Assembly: GCF_052324685.1 (NCBI RefSeq)
Contig: NW_027507071.1
Coordinates: forward strand, 93,402 to 157,401
Origin: Brachyhypopomus gauderio
Lineage: Eukaryota > Chordata > Actinopteri > Gymnotiformes > Hypopomidae
Direction: 5' to 3'
DNA: 64,000 nt
Below the pieces are notes generated by a model. That model was not told the origin of the DNA and did no database searches. It worked only from the letters and a program-made list of their open reading frames with translations. Below, piece by piece: positions 12,001 through 22,043 of this stretch (positions are counted from its first letter, which is position 1; each line of letters begins with the position of its first letter). The position numbers and the translations under genes are program-made.

Positions 12001-12565
12001 AGCACGAGCCCCCCGCCTTTGGATTTGCCGCTCTGTTTTGCGTCCCTATCCGCTCTCACGGTGGTGAAGCCGGGAATGTCCACGTTAGCATCGGGAATGT
12101 TGCTGGTTAGCCACGTTTCCGTAAAGCACAGAATGCTACACTCCCGGTACAGCCGCTGGCTACTCACCAGCGCCGCCAGTTCGTCCGTCTTGTTGGTCAG
12201 TGAGTTCACATTCCCCATCACCACGGAGGGAATCGATGGTTTAAACCTCCAGCGTTTCTCAATGCGCTTAGCCTTTAGCTTAGCTCCAGCTCTACACCCG
12301 CGGTAGGGTCTGCGTAGCTCCGCCGGGATTTGATGCATCTGGCCGGTGCGTCCCTTTGTTCTAAGCGCCAGGAGCTCGTCCCTCTTGTACACAAAACTTG
12401 TTCTTGACGTGGTCGCGATAGTAGATTCCATGTCCATAGGACACACTAACTTATCACTAAACTAGCGATAACACCAATCAAAGATTGAAAAGTGAAGAAA
12501 AGTGGCTAAAAAAGTTCACGAAGACGGAGCTACTGGAGTAGGCAGCCGCTCCTCACGGCGCCGGA
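9097..12565 (-). mobile_element. Near full-length non-LTR retrotransposon (CR1/L2-like)
   Basis: The element reads on the minus strand. Its 3' end is a short UTR that closes with GGGATCAATAAAGTATGTAT and a (TCTA)n tail seen as AGATAGATAGATAGATAGAT at 9097-9112. The 5' UTR runs to about 12565 and contains AGGAGCGGCTGCCTACTCC. One long ORF (9399-12446) covers an APE-type endonuclease and a reverse transcriptase. The microsatellite tail instead of poly(A), together with the ORF order, fits the CR1/L2/Rex1 group; the exact clade would need a tree. No ORF1 is visible upstream inside the element. Confidence 0.82.
9399..12446 (-). CDS. LINE ORF2-like protein: AP endonuclease plus reverse transcriptase
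   Basis: This is an uninterrupted 1015-residue ORF. Residues of about 85-310 form the apurinic-like endonuclease: it opens with VVMGNVNSLTNKTDELAAL, then has the catalytic Glu in CFTETWL, the SGDFNN motif and the closing GKSDHNLVYL. Residues of about 580-860 form the reverse transcriptase, with FRPVALTSHVMKTLERLL, MFFDFSSAFNTIQP, GAPQGTVLSPFLFTLYTSDF and the active-site FSDD. The C-terminal part (YRYLGLHLDDRLDW onwards to RRAGSVVGVELDSVV) is the usual thumb/tail of this fish LINE. The start chosen is the first Met of the open frame. No stop or frameshift is present, so this copy could still be mobile or be a recent insertion (inference). Confidence 0.88.
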   Translation of the reverse strand: MCPMDMESTIATTSRTSFVYKRDELLALRTKGRTGQMHQIPAELRRPYRGCRAGAKLKAKRIEKRWRFKPSIPSVVMGNVNSLTNKTDELAALVSSQRLYRECSILCFTETWLTSNIPDANVDIPGFTTVRADRDAKQSGKSKGGGLVLYVNNRWCNPGHVTVKEIICCRDVELLAVSLRPYYMPRELSHAIVVCVYVPPRADAEIACDVIHSSIARLQTRYPQAYIAISGDFNNITLDSVLTAFHQYVDCPTRKNRTIDLLYSNVKEAYTATPLPPLGKSDHNLVYLQPQYTPQVRRQPASTRSFRKWSPGAEEALRDCFESTEWSVLQEPYGEDIEGMTHCMTDYMNFCMDVVVPVKTVRCFANNKPWITSSVKGLLNKKKRAFKDNNQEELRSVQRELKVHLREAKDSYRKKVEQKLRENNMREVWNGMKTITGCKQRVNSATDGDGERANEFNTFYNRFDCPAQDPMAPADTSSTSPLIFSPATSVSDCLDINTSPSPIVIHAPPPWADNRDRTAPTPPSSHLLHTQQTIAAPLSPPPLIFTTEQVRGELRRLHSRKAAGPDRVCPRLLKSCAAELGAPLQHIFNLSLRLRRVPTLWKTSCLVPVPKKPHPSELNDFRPVALTSHVMKTLERLLLHQLRPKVQHAMDPLQFAYREKVGVEDAVLYFLHRTHSHLDRGGSAVRVMFFDFSSAFNTIQPLLLRDKLVRMKVDPHLVSWITDYLTGRPQYVRLKDCTSETVVSSTGAPQGTVLSPFLFTLYTSDFQYNSETCHMQKFSDDTAIVACVQGGQEEEYRHLVGDFAAWCNRNNLLLNTSKTKEMVVDFRRTRPPTQPVSIEGVDVEMVKTYRYLGLHLDDRLDWSTNTDFLYRKGQSRLYFLRRLGSFNICRKLLQMFYQTVVSSCLFYAVVCWGGSIKKRDEMRLDKLVRRAGSVVGVELDSVVTVVERRSMRKLLSIMEDDGHPLHTIIMDQRSKFSGRFLSQSSSTDRLRKSFVPRAIRLFNSSQWSRKREGDR

Positions 12566-12569
12566 AACG

Positions 12570-13226
12570 CCGTGTTTTGTTATGAACCATTCATTTTAAA
12601 GATGGCTGCAGACTTGGCAAAGACTAGAGTAAACTAATTGAAGACAGGAACATGACACAGATGAAACATGACAAACGAGGGGCTGAACAGGCATGGAACA
12701 GGTAAACAATACAAGGAAGGGGAACACTGAGGGTGAGAAGTGTCTCACCCCGCGGAGTGCTCTGACCCAAATGGGCAGCCAGGACAGGAAACTGGTTGGG
12801 GCAAGGGAACAGGATTGAGGAGTAGAGCAAACGTGGGGGGTCTGGTTGAGACATAGGAATGAGCCTGGGGGAGACAGAGCGGATAACGGAGGAAGACAGA
12901 TGGAAGTCAAGAAGAGAGGGGTCTGGGAGTAGGGGAAGAGGTTAACACAATGGTAAGAATCCTCAAGATGACAAACATGCACAGGGACCAGATGGACAGC
13001 TGCATGGCTGGACGAGTGCAGGCCCCAGGCGGGCCTCTGGAACGGGTGCAGGCCCCAGGCGGGCCTCTGGAACAGGTCTCGCTGTGGCAGATGATACGGT
13101 GTAATAGGGCAGCGCTGTAGCTGACAAGATGGTGTCCGGGGGGGGGGGGGGGGGGGGGGGGTTGTTTTCAAACAGCATCTGTATACTTCTCTGTATATTT
13201 GATAAGTGTTTACTGTTTTCGTTTTT

Positions 13227-13263
<37 letters not shown>

Positions 13264-13633
13264 TATATATATATATTGAATTGCAGTACCTTTTTAAATT
13301 TTGTTTTTATTTCTTACATTACCAGCATTAACTCCTTGTCAATGTGAAAACTGTTATTATTTGGCTTCCCTCTTAGGTATGTTACAGTACTCTATAAAAT
13401 GTGCACATAATGACAATTACACTGTTTTAAGCTTTTAATTTTTTTTTCCAATAAATGTTGAGCATATTGTAATATTTTACATATTTTTTAAATGCTCTTT
13501 TAATTACAAAATTTTCACAATTGTTTCAGCCAAACCCATGACCTTGCCATTGCTAGTGCTTTGCTTAGTAGCAAATATGTACCATTAAGTTAATAATTGT
13601 GCCATTCACATATTTTTTATTTTTATATATTCT
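12570..13633. other. No gene; low-complexity and short duplications
   Basis: The open frames in this stretch read poly-G and (CA)n tracts and have no domain. It holds a 29-bp direct duplication around GTGCAGGCCCCAGGCGGGCC (about 13016-13075), a G tract at 13138-13160, a (CA)n microsatellite at 13231-13259 followed by (TA)n, and AT-rich sequence to 13630. Confidence 0.6.
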
Positions 13634-14901
13634 GCAACATTCTAGAGTAAGGGGGGATCAGGGAGTTGAGAATGTCCAGATAGCACGCTTCATGTTCAGT
13701 CCGTGGTACTGGGAGGAGCAGTTTCATTTCTGGAAAAAGTGTCCACAACCAGCGGTGCGTTTAAACCAAAATATGTATCAGACATTCTCATATTCTCTTT
13801 AATCCTGTGAAGATCTCTGAGATTAAGGATACACAAACTGTAGTCTTGTTTTCAAGTAACATTGTAGGCTTTGATGATTTTTCTGCTCTTAATGTAACAA
13901 TTAACGCTTTTAGTTGATTAAAAATTACATGCTTTTACCTGTGTTTTGGCCTTAACCCAAATTTTAATGTTATTCAGGAATTCTAACATGCTTTCTATAA
14001 GTAATTATTTCGAAACAGGACCATTCCATATTGTAAATGGAGGTTACTACAGCAGTACTTACTGTCTTCTGAGGTGCAGTACTTTTACTTTTTAGTATCG
14101 AGAGATTATGGAGAGATGTGTGGACTGCAGTGACCAGCGTGTACTATGATGTCCTCCACTATCTTGAGGAAGGCAACTATCTTGACATGGCAGACCAAAC
14201 ATACATTTTCTGTTGCCATTATACCTTTGTACCAAGACTTCAAGATGACCTAGACATTTTTCAAGATGGCTGGGACAATCACCAGAAGGCAACAGGACTC
14301 CAAACCAACTGTGGGCAATAGGACACGTTTATCAGCCAGTTCAGGAGCCCCAAAATGAGGAGGTGGGTATGTTGTTACCCATCACATGTCTGTATTTACT
14401 CTAATACACTTGGAAGTTTTTTTGATTCAACACTGACCCTGGATTACCCAGTCCTGCATATTTTTGTGTATTTCTTCCTCTAACACACCTCCTTAACCTA
14501 ATAGAGGGTTTGTTAATGAACGTATTTGGTGGTATGGATGCAGGGTAAATAGTAACATGTAGGGCATGAGGTACTCCAGGACCAGGGTTTAGAACCCCTG
14601 GTTTAAGCCAGGTCAGGTTTAAGTACTATAAGAAATCTCAAACTATTGGTTGGTACAACGCACTTCCTTGATTTTTGCTTTTTTATTTTTTATCTAGGCA
14701 TTGGACATCCCAGAGATTGACTGGGAGAGCAGTGGGTTACCTCACATTAGAAATGCTGGAATTCATGTTGCTGCAACAGGCTGTCCACTTACAGCAGAGC
14801 AGTTTACAGCACTCAGAGACCTCATTGACCCCAGAGCAACATCACAGTCACGTGGTGCTGACATCTACATGGCTGCTGTGCAGTTCTACCAGACTCTTTG
14901 A
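13634..14901 (+). pseudogene. Fossil integrase-core (rve-like) gene
   Basis: Three pieces match a multi-copy fish gene family with a retroviral-type integrase core. At 14098-14320 the frame reads ERLWRDVWTAVTSVYYDVL, then CCHYTFVPRLQDDLDIF and DGWDNH, after which the frame slips (LQTNCGQ-stop where about TPNQLW is expected). At 14696-14901 an exon after a TCTAG acceptor reads LDIPEIDWESSGLPHIRNAG and CPLTAEQFTALRDLIDP and ends in a stop. A weaker part at 13680-13790 (FSPWYWEEQFHFW) may be an upstream exon or unrelated. The catalytic DDE part of the core is not visible. The family name is from memory of teleost annotations; I do not know a function. Confidence 0.62.
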
Positions 14902-15341
14902 GTGAGAGGTTTATGAATGTGTTTTGGAGGATGATGGGGGTGAAGGCAAGAAAACTGCTGCAGTGGATCGTTTTCAAATAGAAAAGACTGGAAATGTTAA
15001 GACACTATTGCCTTAAACATTTAAGTTTTCATCAATGTCTTAAAACTAGTAGTTTCCTAATAGGAAGTATAAAGATATCCCATAAAAGCTTAAATGTATT
15101 CATTACAATTTTATTTGTAATTCACAATGTCAAGTAGAACACAAATAAAAGTTTATGTACTTCCAAGATTGTCACTTGTGACCAATATTTTGTTAATGAA
15201 AGGTGGTGTATGGTAACAAAAAAGGGTTTATGCATTACAGTAGAGAAACACTTCTCTGCAGAATGTAAACAGACATTCAAAGACATGCACAATTGTAACA
15301 ATGCTTGCACAGTCAGCATGTTAATAAAAGTAATAATAAAA
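14902..15341. other. No gene recognised
   Basis: AT-rich sequence with no splice-supported exon on either strand and no recognisable repeat family. Confidence 0.5.
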
Positions 15342-15393
15342 ATTAGTGGTGGGCCGTTAACGGCATTAACGCCGATAACGGCCCACCACTAAT
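15342..15393. repeat. 52-bp near-perfect palindrome
   Basis: ATTAGTGGTGGGCCGTTA at 15342-15359 is matched by its exact reverse complement at 15376-15393, with a 16-bp centre (ACGGCATTAACGCCGA) that is itself almost palindromic. It looks like two transposon ends joined with the interior lost, or a minimal foldback element. The origin is inference. Confidence 0.75.
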
Positions 15394-16325
15394 ATATATA
15401 TATTTATGTCTATATAGGATATATATATGGTAAAATGTAACCATGGTCAAAGAAAATTTTTTCCACTTAGAAAATAAACAGATCCTCTAGAGCAGGGGTC
15501 ACCAACATGGCGCCCGCAAGGACGTCATGAGTCGCCCGCGGGCCTGTTCTAAAAATAGCTCATCTTGAGCTGCATCTTTTTTTTTTTTTTGCTACTATTA
15601 GAGATTGTCCGCGATTACTAGCTAGCGGGCTATGTAAATAATGTACTCGCCAACCAACAAACAATAGCAAAATGTAACGCAATCACCATAATTGTACTGT
15701 CCTTCCAACTTTGCACTGTGCAGAGGAGGAACTGGCAGCAAGGTTGAACACTTCTCTTCCATTAATACTCTGAATACCACAGGTTGTCCACAGGTTTAAT
15801 AACGTAGAAAGTGTGAAACTGAATAAAAACTACAACAAAATACAATTACAACATATACTATTGTAATAATACACGGTCCCTACAGTGTAACATAGCATAC
15901 ATTGACACTGTATTAGTGCACTATAAACATTTGGCTTCAATAATATATGACAGCTACAGAATAAATTTATCTGATATTGCAATATATCACGATAGAACTA
16001 AATATAAGTAAATAAACAATATACATACAGACAATACCACGAAAGACGAAGGCAGATGCATGTGGATTATCTGTCAGTCATCAAACACATGTAAAACATC
16101 CATGAACTTTCTACTTCCTGTGATGTTACTGACTATTTACAAAATCACCAATAGGAGGTGCTAAAGCTACACTTACAACACTAACAGCACAAGCTGCTCC
16201 GTGCACAAGATAGCGTCCATTCTGTTTCCGGCATTTGAGGGTGTGCATGAGAAGTTCCGGTCTGAGCACTTCCGTGGTTTTAGTATTAATATCAACACGA
16301 AGAGATAGTGAGCTAGTTGGAAATA
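15394..16325. other. No gene; repeat fragments and 5' flank of the transposase
   Basis: Around 15494-15570 the text GCAGGGGTCACCAACATGGC, then CGCCCGCGGGCCTGTTC, resembles the end of a hAT-type fish repeat. The rest is AT-rich. The last 150 bp before 16326 are GC-richer and would carry the promoter of the copy-2 transposase, but no TATA box stands out. Confidence 0.45.
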
Positions 16326-18321
16326 ATGAGTGCATTCAGGGTTAAAGAGAGAAGACTGGCCTTCCAACGGGTAAGAAAGTCAGCGTTACATTGCTGTGTG
16401 CCCTTGTGTACCTGTTCGTCGCGCTATAACGCCGAACTAAGCTTTCACAAGTTTCCCGTTGACCCCGCGCTGCGTGCTAAGTGGCTAACTAAGATCCGTA
16501 GGGACAAGTTCACTCCAACAGTGAACACCCGTATGTGTGGCCGGCATTTCCAACCGGGAGACTTCGCGGTGACTGCAGGGGGACTGAGGAGGTTGCAGAG
16601 TGGAGCTGTACCCCTTCTATTTTCCTGGAATGGGTACACTCTACCTACACCGAGGCAGAATGTGTGGCAGCGCTGTCCGAGGTCGGAGGACCCTCTCCCG
16701 GACCTGCCTGCAGACTCCGAGTCGGAGAACGACATGGACACAGAGGCGCCGGATTATGATTATTGCTTAACTCCAGCGACGGCGGTGATGGCAGCTGAAG
16801 TGGCCAGTGAGAATGAAGCCCTGCGCCAGAAAATCGGGGAACTCCAACACCAGCTGGAAGTGCTACAGCTGAGGACCCGTTTTGGTATTCATCGCCTGGC
16901 GGGGTCAGATGAGGAGATTCGCTTTTACACCAGGTTGGTTCATAAAGATTCTTATAATTATGTTGACTTGTAATCACTGTACTTAAATAAGCTGGTTGAC
17001 CAACTCGGCTCTTGACCAATGTAGAGTATATTTTTATAACGTTAATCCTTAATTGGATATCAAAGGTCTGATTAGACTAAAAACATCTATCAGCATAAGC
17101 TGGACTAGAGCTGATTTTTTTTCAGCAAGGTTATATAGCTAAGAAGAGTTTGAAAAACATGTTTTTAGCTAGAGAAGCTAATTTAAAAAAATAATAAACA
17201 AACAAAACAAAGTCTAACATGAACATTGTTACTTTCTTAGGTTTGCTTCATACAAGCACTTCCAGGCCTTTTGGAAATTGGTGGAGCCTGCAGTCAACAC
17301 CAAGATGGTGCGGATTACCAGTGCCCAGGCTGCATCTGCCAGCAGCTCTGAATTCTGTCCAGCAGCAACGGTATGTAGCATACAAGCTGTGTTAGGGCAT
17401 GGGTAAATGGAGGTGGCCTATTGGACAAAAGTTCCTACTTCCCATGTTTCACTACTACACCCCAAGTTCATTTCACACTGAATTTTCTCCTTTAAGTAAA
17501 GGTTAAGTTAATATATCTAGTAATAATTTATCACTGTCACTAAGTATACAACTTTTGTATTTTTACAGAAACTTCCACCAATAGATGAGCTGCTGCTGTT
17601 TCTCATGTACCTGTCAGTGGGCCTGCCTCTCAGGGATCTTGCAGAACGGTTTGGCATTCACCGAACCACAGCTAGCAGGATTATTTCCACCTGGACACAC
17701 TTCCTATACATCCTGCTAGGAAGCCAACGTCTATGGATCCCCCCTGAAGTTGTCAGAGCTCACCTTCCACCTGAGTTTGCAGCTTTCCCAGACACACAGG
17801 TGGTGCTTGACTGCACTGAACTCGTTTGCCAGACACCATCTTCTCTCCTGCTACAGAGTGAGGTGTTTTCAGCGTACAAATCACACTCTACGTTTAAGGC
17901 CATGATTGGCATGGCACCTCATGGAGCCATTACATTTGTGTCTGGCTTGTATGCAGGATCTATGAGTGATCGTGAGATCTTCAAGCTGTCTGGCATTACA
18001 AACCTGCTCACACCAGACATGGCAATTATGGTTGACAAAGGGTTTCTTGTGGACAACCTGGCTCCCTGCAAGGTTTACAGACCTGCCTTTCTTTCAAGAA
18101 ACACCCAAATGAGTAGGGAGGATGTCAGGCAGACTCAATCTATTGCACGTCTGAGGGTTCATGTGGAGAGATGCATTAGGAGGGTGAAAGAGAACAAACT
18201 TTTTGACAAGGCCATACCACTCTCTGTTTGTGGAAGCATTGAAGAGCTCTTTAATGTGGCTTGCTTCCTGGTCAACTACCAGACCGGACCACTGGTAAAG
18301 GCGTGGGCAACTTCGCAATGA
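16326..18321 (+). CDS. THAP-domain DDE transposase, ISL2EU copy 2, apparently intact
   Basis: Three exons with canonical signals join in frame: 16326-16933, 17241-17370 and 17569-18321. The first ATG gives MSAFRVKERRLAFQ. Residues of about 23-80 form a THAP zinc finger, with CCVPLC early, the W of AKWLTKIRR, then MCGRHF and the closing AVPLLF motif. A short coiled coil follows (ENEALRQKIGELQHQLEVLQ), ending RFYTR. Exon 3 has a helix-turn-helix-like block (LAERFGIHRTTASRI) and the DDE_Tnp_4-type catalytic core: VVLDCTEL, MVDKGFLVDNL and VERCIRRVKENKLFD supply Asp, Asp and Glu. It ends in a TGA at 18319-18321. In PIF/Harbinger-type elements such a protein binds the element ends and cuts and pastes it. 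The gene faces the nuclease gene on the other strand. No disabling change is visible. Confidence 0.87.
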
Positions 18322-18555
18322 ACTCTGGCCTCATTGAAATTTAATTTTTGCTTATTTGCTGTTTAAATAGTTTTATTATAGTTATATATTGTACTATATT
18401 ATAGTTATAGTTTTTATTACAGTTATATAGTTTTGTATATTGTTATATATATATACACATTGTTATTGTTTTTTTATATAATGTTTGCTTATTTGGTGCT
18501 TGTAAATAGTTTTTTTTATGAATGTTATAATAACTCCTTGACCATAATTGATTAA

Positions 18556-18739
18556 CACTAGAATGACTGAAATTTCAAGATCCTGAGGACATCACCCCTC
18601 CTTCTTCCCAGTAATTAAGAGAGCCATAAGTCAGCCTTTATTATGTTAATTCATAGAGAAACACTCAGGCAGCAACTCTGTGGTACATTCAGAAAGCCCC
18701 CTAGTATAACATCTCTCTTTCACTCCCTTTCTCTGTCTC

Positions 18740-18776
<37 letters not shown>

Positions 18777-19046
18777 TACACAAACACGTTATAGTTACAT
18801 ATAGACATCCACACTGTATACACTACATTATTGATTGTTGTTAGTGTAACATCTCATTTTTCTCTCTGTAACACTAGTACTTACTACTAGTAACACTGTA
18901 ACTTACCAATTTAGTAGAGATATACAGAAAAGAAGAGAGCTCAATTCAATTTCATTATTTCAGTGAGGGTTATGGCAGTTTATATATGCATATTTCATGC
19001 TTGGAAACAACCAAGTCAACCAAGTCATGCTTTAGTCATTCTAGTG
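18556..19046. mobile_element. piggyBac-like MITE with TTAA target
   Basis: The 491-bp element begins CACTAGAATGACT and ends with its reverse complement AGTCATTCTAGTG. TTAA flanks it exactly at 18552-18555 and 19047-19050. A TTAA duplication and 13-bp inverted ends fit piggyBac-type mobilisation. No transposase is inside; the middle carries (TA)n and (CA)n. It sits between the convergent genes of ISL2EU copy 2, the same slot that holds a mariner-like element in copy 1. Confidence 0.75.
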
Positions 19047-20353
19047 TTAAACAACCATTATTCAGTTTCTGTATTACATCTTTTTTTTTATTATACACTA
19101 AATGAGTACAACTTTAATGCCACCTTAGTTTATTTTATCAGCTCTACAAATATAGGGCAGTTCTATATTTACATCTTGTAGTTCTTCTGTCTCTCTGTAT
19201 AAGATTCTGCTCAGTCTGGTTTCGGCATTGTTTTACACATATGGGAAAGCATGGTAGCATAAAGAAAAGGACTCAATGTCAACACATTTAAGATTTATTA
19301 AGAATCAATCATTAAAATATCATTAGTTCATAAATTTACTGCATTTTAAATAGATAACTGCCAAACGTGATGAGAAGTCATTACACTGACATGTAAAAAT
19401 AAAAAAATAAAAAATCTCCCTTCTCTCTAATGGTTTTAGCCACTTCACAGTCTCTGTATATGCGCTGAATGAGAATATCATCCTCTGCAAATACAACAAA
19501 ATCACACCACTCCATACCTGTAAGTAGGAGCTGGCCTTGTACCTGCCAGTAGTAACTGTGAGTCTGCTTCAATTTCAGTGTGCCACTCTGCATTTTCAGG
19601 TAGCTACAGTCCACATAGCTTTTTGCATTGGGGCATTTAATTTCCACCAGTCCAAAGGGTGGGCTCTCAGTCGGGTCAAACACCAGACCATCAGGAGATG
19701 CCCCTAACCAGGGGGCATCAGGGTGGATGACAAACCCACAAGGCCAGTAATTGGTGTTTTTATTCTGCAGTACTCCTGTATGGCAACCGGTTCCAGTGCC
19801 AATCCCCTCTTCATTGCAGCAGTTTGATTCACTCCCTTTCGAATCCTTTGTGACAGGATTTCTGCAGAACTCTGACCTCTGACATGGCATATTTCCCTGA
19901 ATCGGGAGGAGGTTATTCTTGGCCCCCTGACTCGGTGCCACTCCACAGAGTTGCTCTGCTCTCTGGTGGCAACCTCTATCTTCCTTGCCATGTCAAATGT
20001 AGTGACAAGTGACTGCAGATGGAGGTGTTGTTGGTGACTGCACACGAACTGGCAGTTAGTAGGCTCAAGCCTATAGCCGTCTACAGGTAGAGGTGGTGGC
20101 AGAGGGGCATTTGGATGGTGTACTACAACCCGACTCACTGGTACTGGATGCTGGTAGGATATGGGACTACCCGCCTGGACTTTCCCAAAAGCTGAATCAA
20201 CCAGCGGGACGTCAGCACTTATGGCCATGGTGGTGATGAGTGGAGCAATGTCTGCAGTGAAGTCCTTGTACTGCTCATCAACTTTGAGGACATCTGGATC
20301 TGGCAGCTCCCCTCGCACTGCCTTGTAACGTTTACTCCTTTGAAAAATCGAAT

Positions 20354-20445
20354 TCAATCAATCAATCAATCAAAGTTTATTTGTATAGCGCTTTTCACAA
20401 CACATGTTGTCACAAAGCGCCTTACAGGATTTAAAAGGTTAACAA
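20354..20445 (-). repeat. SINE/LINE 3' tail with (ATTG)n end
   Basis: On the minus strand the sequence GTAAGGCGCTTTGTGACAAC leads to AAAAGCGCTATACAAATAAA and a short (ATTG)n tail, seen as CAATCAATCAATCAATCAAA. This is the usual end of a common teleost retroposon. Upstream body not recognised. Confidence 0.6.
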
Positions 20446-20989
20446 TACTACGGGTCCAGAACCCTACAGTAAGGACTTTGTACACTCATACAACAAAGGT
20501 TATACAGTAAGCAAAGCATACATAGGAAAATTAATTTTACCTTACACCATCAGCAACTGTAAACTGCTTCGGCTTGGAGGACAAAAATACCATGTCACTT
20601 ACTCTGCCTGGTTTCACACCCTATTAATTACATAAAAGAATGATCACACTACTTTAAATGTTTGTTGATGTGACATAGTACATCAGCTCATAATGTAGCT
20701 TGTTGAAGAAATAATTTAACTTAGGTATGGTTGGGAACACATACTCACCATGGTTCTTGGCTTGTGCCAGCGTTGTTCTGTTTCTGTGCAGCTTAGGACT
20801 GGGGGTACAGCAGCCAGGTTCAGTGTGGAGTAGTGTGCAGTCTGAAACAGTAGTGCAACATTGTGGTTGCAGAGTGCTGTCCCAGCCACACAGGAGCACT
20901 CGGCCACTGCAATGTCCACCGATACACGGTCTTCAAAGACAATCTAAACATAAAAAAAAAAAACAGTCAAAATCTCAGGATAAATGAGT

Positions 20990-21172
20990 GGTGTCCAATT
21001 TTATATGCAAAGGAATGGTGTGGCTGCAGGTTTTTATCCCAGCCAAATATATAACAATAGATGCTTAAACAACTGATTACACTTGTTTAATTATATGTTT
21101 TTTGCTGCTCATTATGTAGCAAATACCTGCTTCCAACCCAGACCTTTACACACAAGTCGGGACACCCCTGGG
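20990..21172. repeat. Dispersed non-coding fish repeat
   Basis: GGTGTCCAATTTTATATGCA and GTGTGGCTGCAGGTTTTTAT on one side, with GGGACACCCCTGG on the other, form the ends of a common intronic fish repeat. It lies in an intron of the copy-2 nuclease gene. Confidence 0.5.
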
Positions 21173-22043
21173 CTTAATCACGGCAGGTTATCAATTGTAT
21201 CACCAAGAGTATAAGCACTATAAGTTTACTCCCTCTTGCTGCAATATAAGAAATAACGATAAACTTATCTACCTTTTATCATATCCCTTGTCTCAATTTT
21301 CTTCAAATATTTTAAAGTTAGTGAATCACTGAACTGTGTTAGTAAAACAGTGTTAGTAAAACAAAGGAACAGGCGCAGGGTACAAAATACTTACCACTGC
21401 CAAGTCATTAAGATATTTGGACCCTGCATGTATTATACTAAATATACAGTAAATAACAACTGAGGCTGTGAACCAACAAACACTGTTTTTCCTCCCTACT
21501 CTGAGGTCGTGAGGTTTTTCACTCTTCCTCATCGACCTGTAACAGGTAGCCCTGATGCTCACTCTCCCTGACGAATCTCTGTTTGAAACTGTGGGCATTT
21601 AAACAGGACATCATTTACAATATACATAAAAGTTACACTGAATGTCATTAAAACATCTGACACTGGATACAACCGTCGTTAGAGTCCTAGTTAGACAATA
21701 AGCTCAGCTAAATCACAGGGTGGGTGTGTAGCTAACTAGGCTGGCTAGCTAGCTGTGTAATGGTGTGACATACCTTCATAGTTGTCGATGTAACTGGATA
21801 TATACATCTTATATCCTTTTTCCCTTTTGCTCCTCGGGGTTGAGCTGGCCGCTTGGACTATCCGATGCACATGGGTGATGGTAATCTTTGGTAGGTCTTG
21901 GAGGCACCTAGTGTAAAACACAGCCACCTTCGCTTCTGTCCTGTGTGCCGGAGCGGAACTATTCACGCGCATTCTCGAAAAACCGGAAGTAGTAACACGT
22001 CATCCCGTGCAACTAGCGAATAATAATTGAAAGAAACACATAC

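Larger units (their letters stand above)
19381..21972 (-). pseudogene. SWIM/YqaJ-type nuclease gene, ISL2EU copy 2, one frameshift
   Basis: Exons on the minus strand, in order. First, 21972 down to about 21773 (MRVNSSAPAHRTEAKV to MYISSYIDNYEG) with a GTATGT donor. Next, a piece within 21500-21560 reading TCYRSMRKSEKPHDLRVG. Then 20943-20749 holds a SWIM zinc finger: C-S-C, six residues, C-N-H, then VALLFQTAHYS and ending QRWHKPRTM at a GTGAGT donor. Last, the YqaJ nuclease exon from 20357 to 19381. It has RITSSRFREICHVRGQ, AAMKRGLALEP, then VIHPDAPWLGASPDGLVFDP, the catalytic VEIKCPN and YYWQVQGQL. The reading shifts frame once around 19745-19775 between QEYCRIK and NTNYWPCG, in a run-rich stretch, so a sequencing error is possible. 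The YqaJ fold is a lambda-exonuclease-like nuclease; how it serves the transposon is unknown to me. Confidence 0.78.

Noticed and set aside
12596-13264. 222-codon minus-strand frame
   Set aside because: It reads poly-Pro from a G tract and Cys-Val from (CA)n; no domain or splice support.
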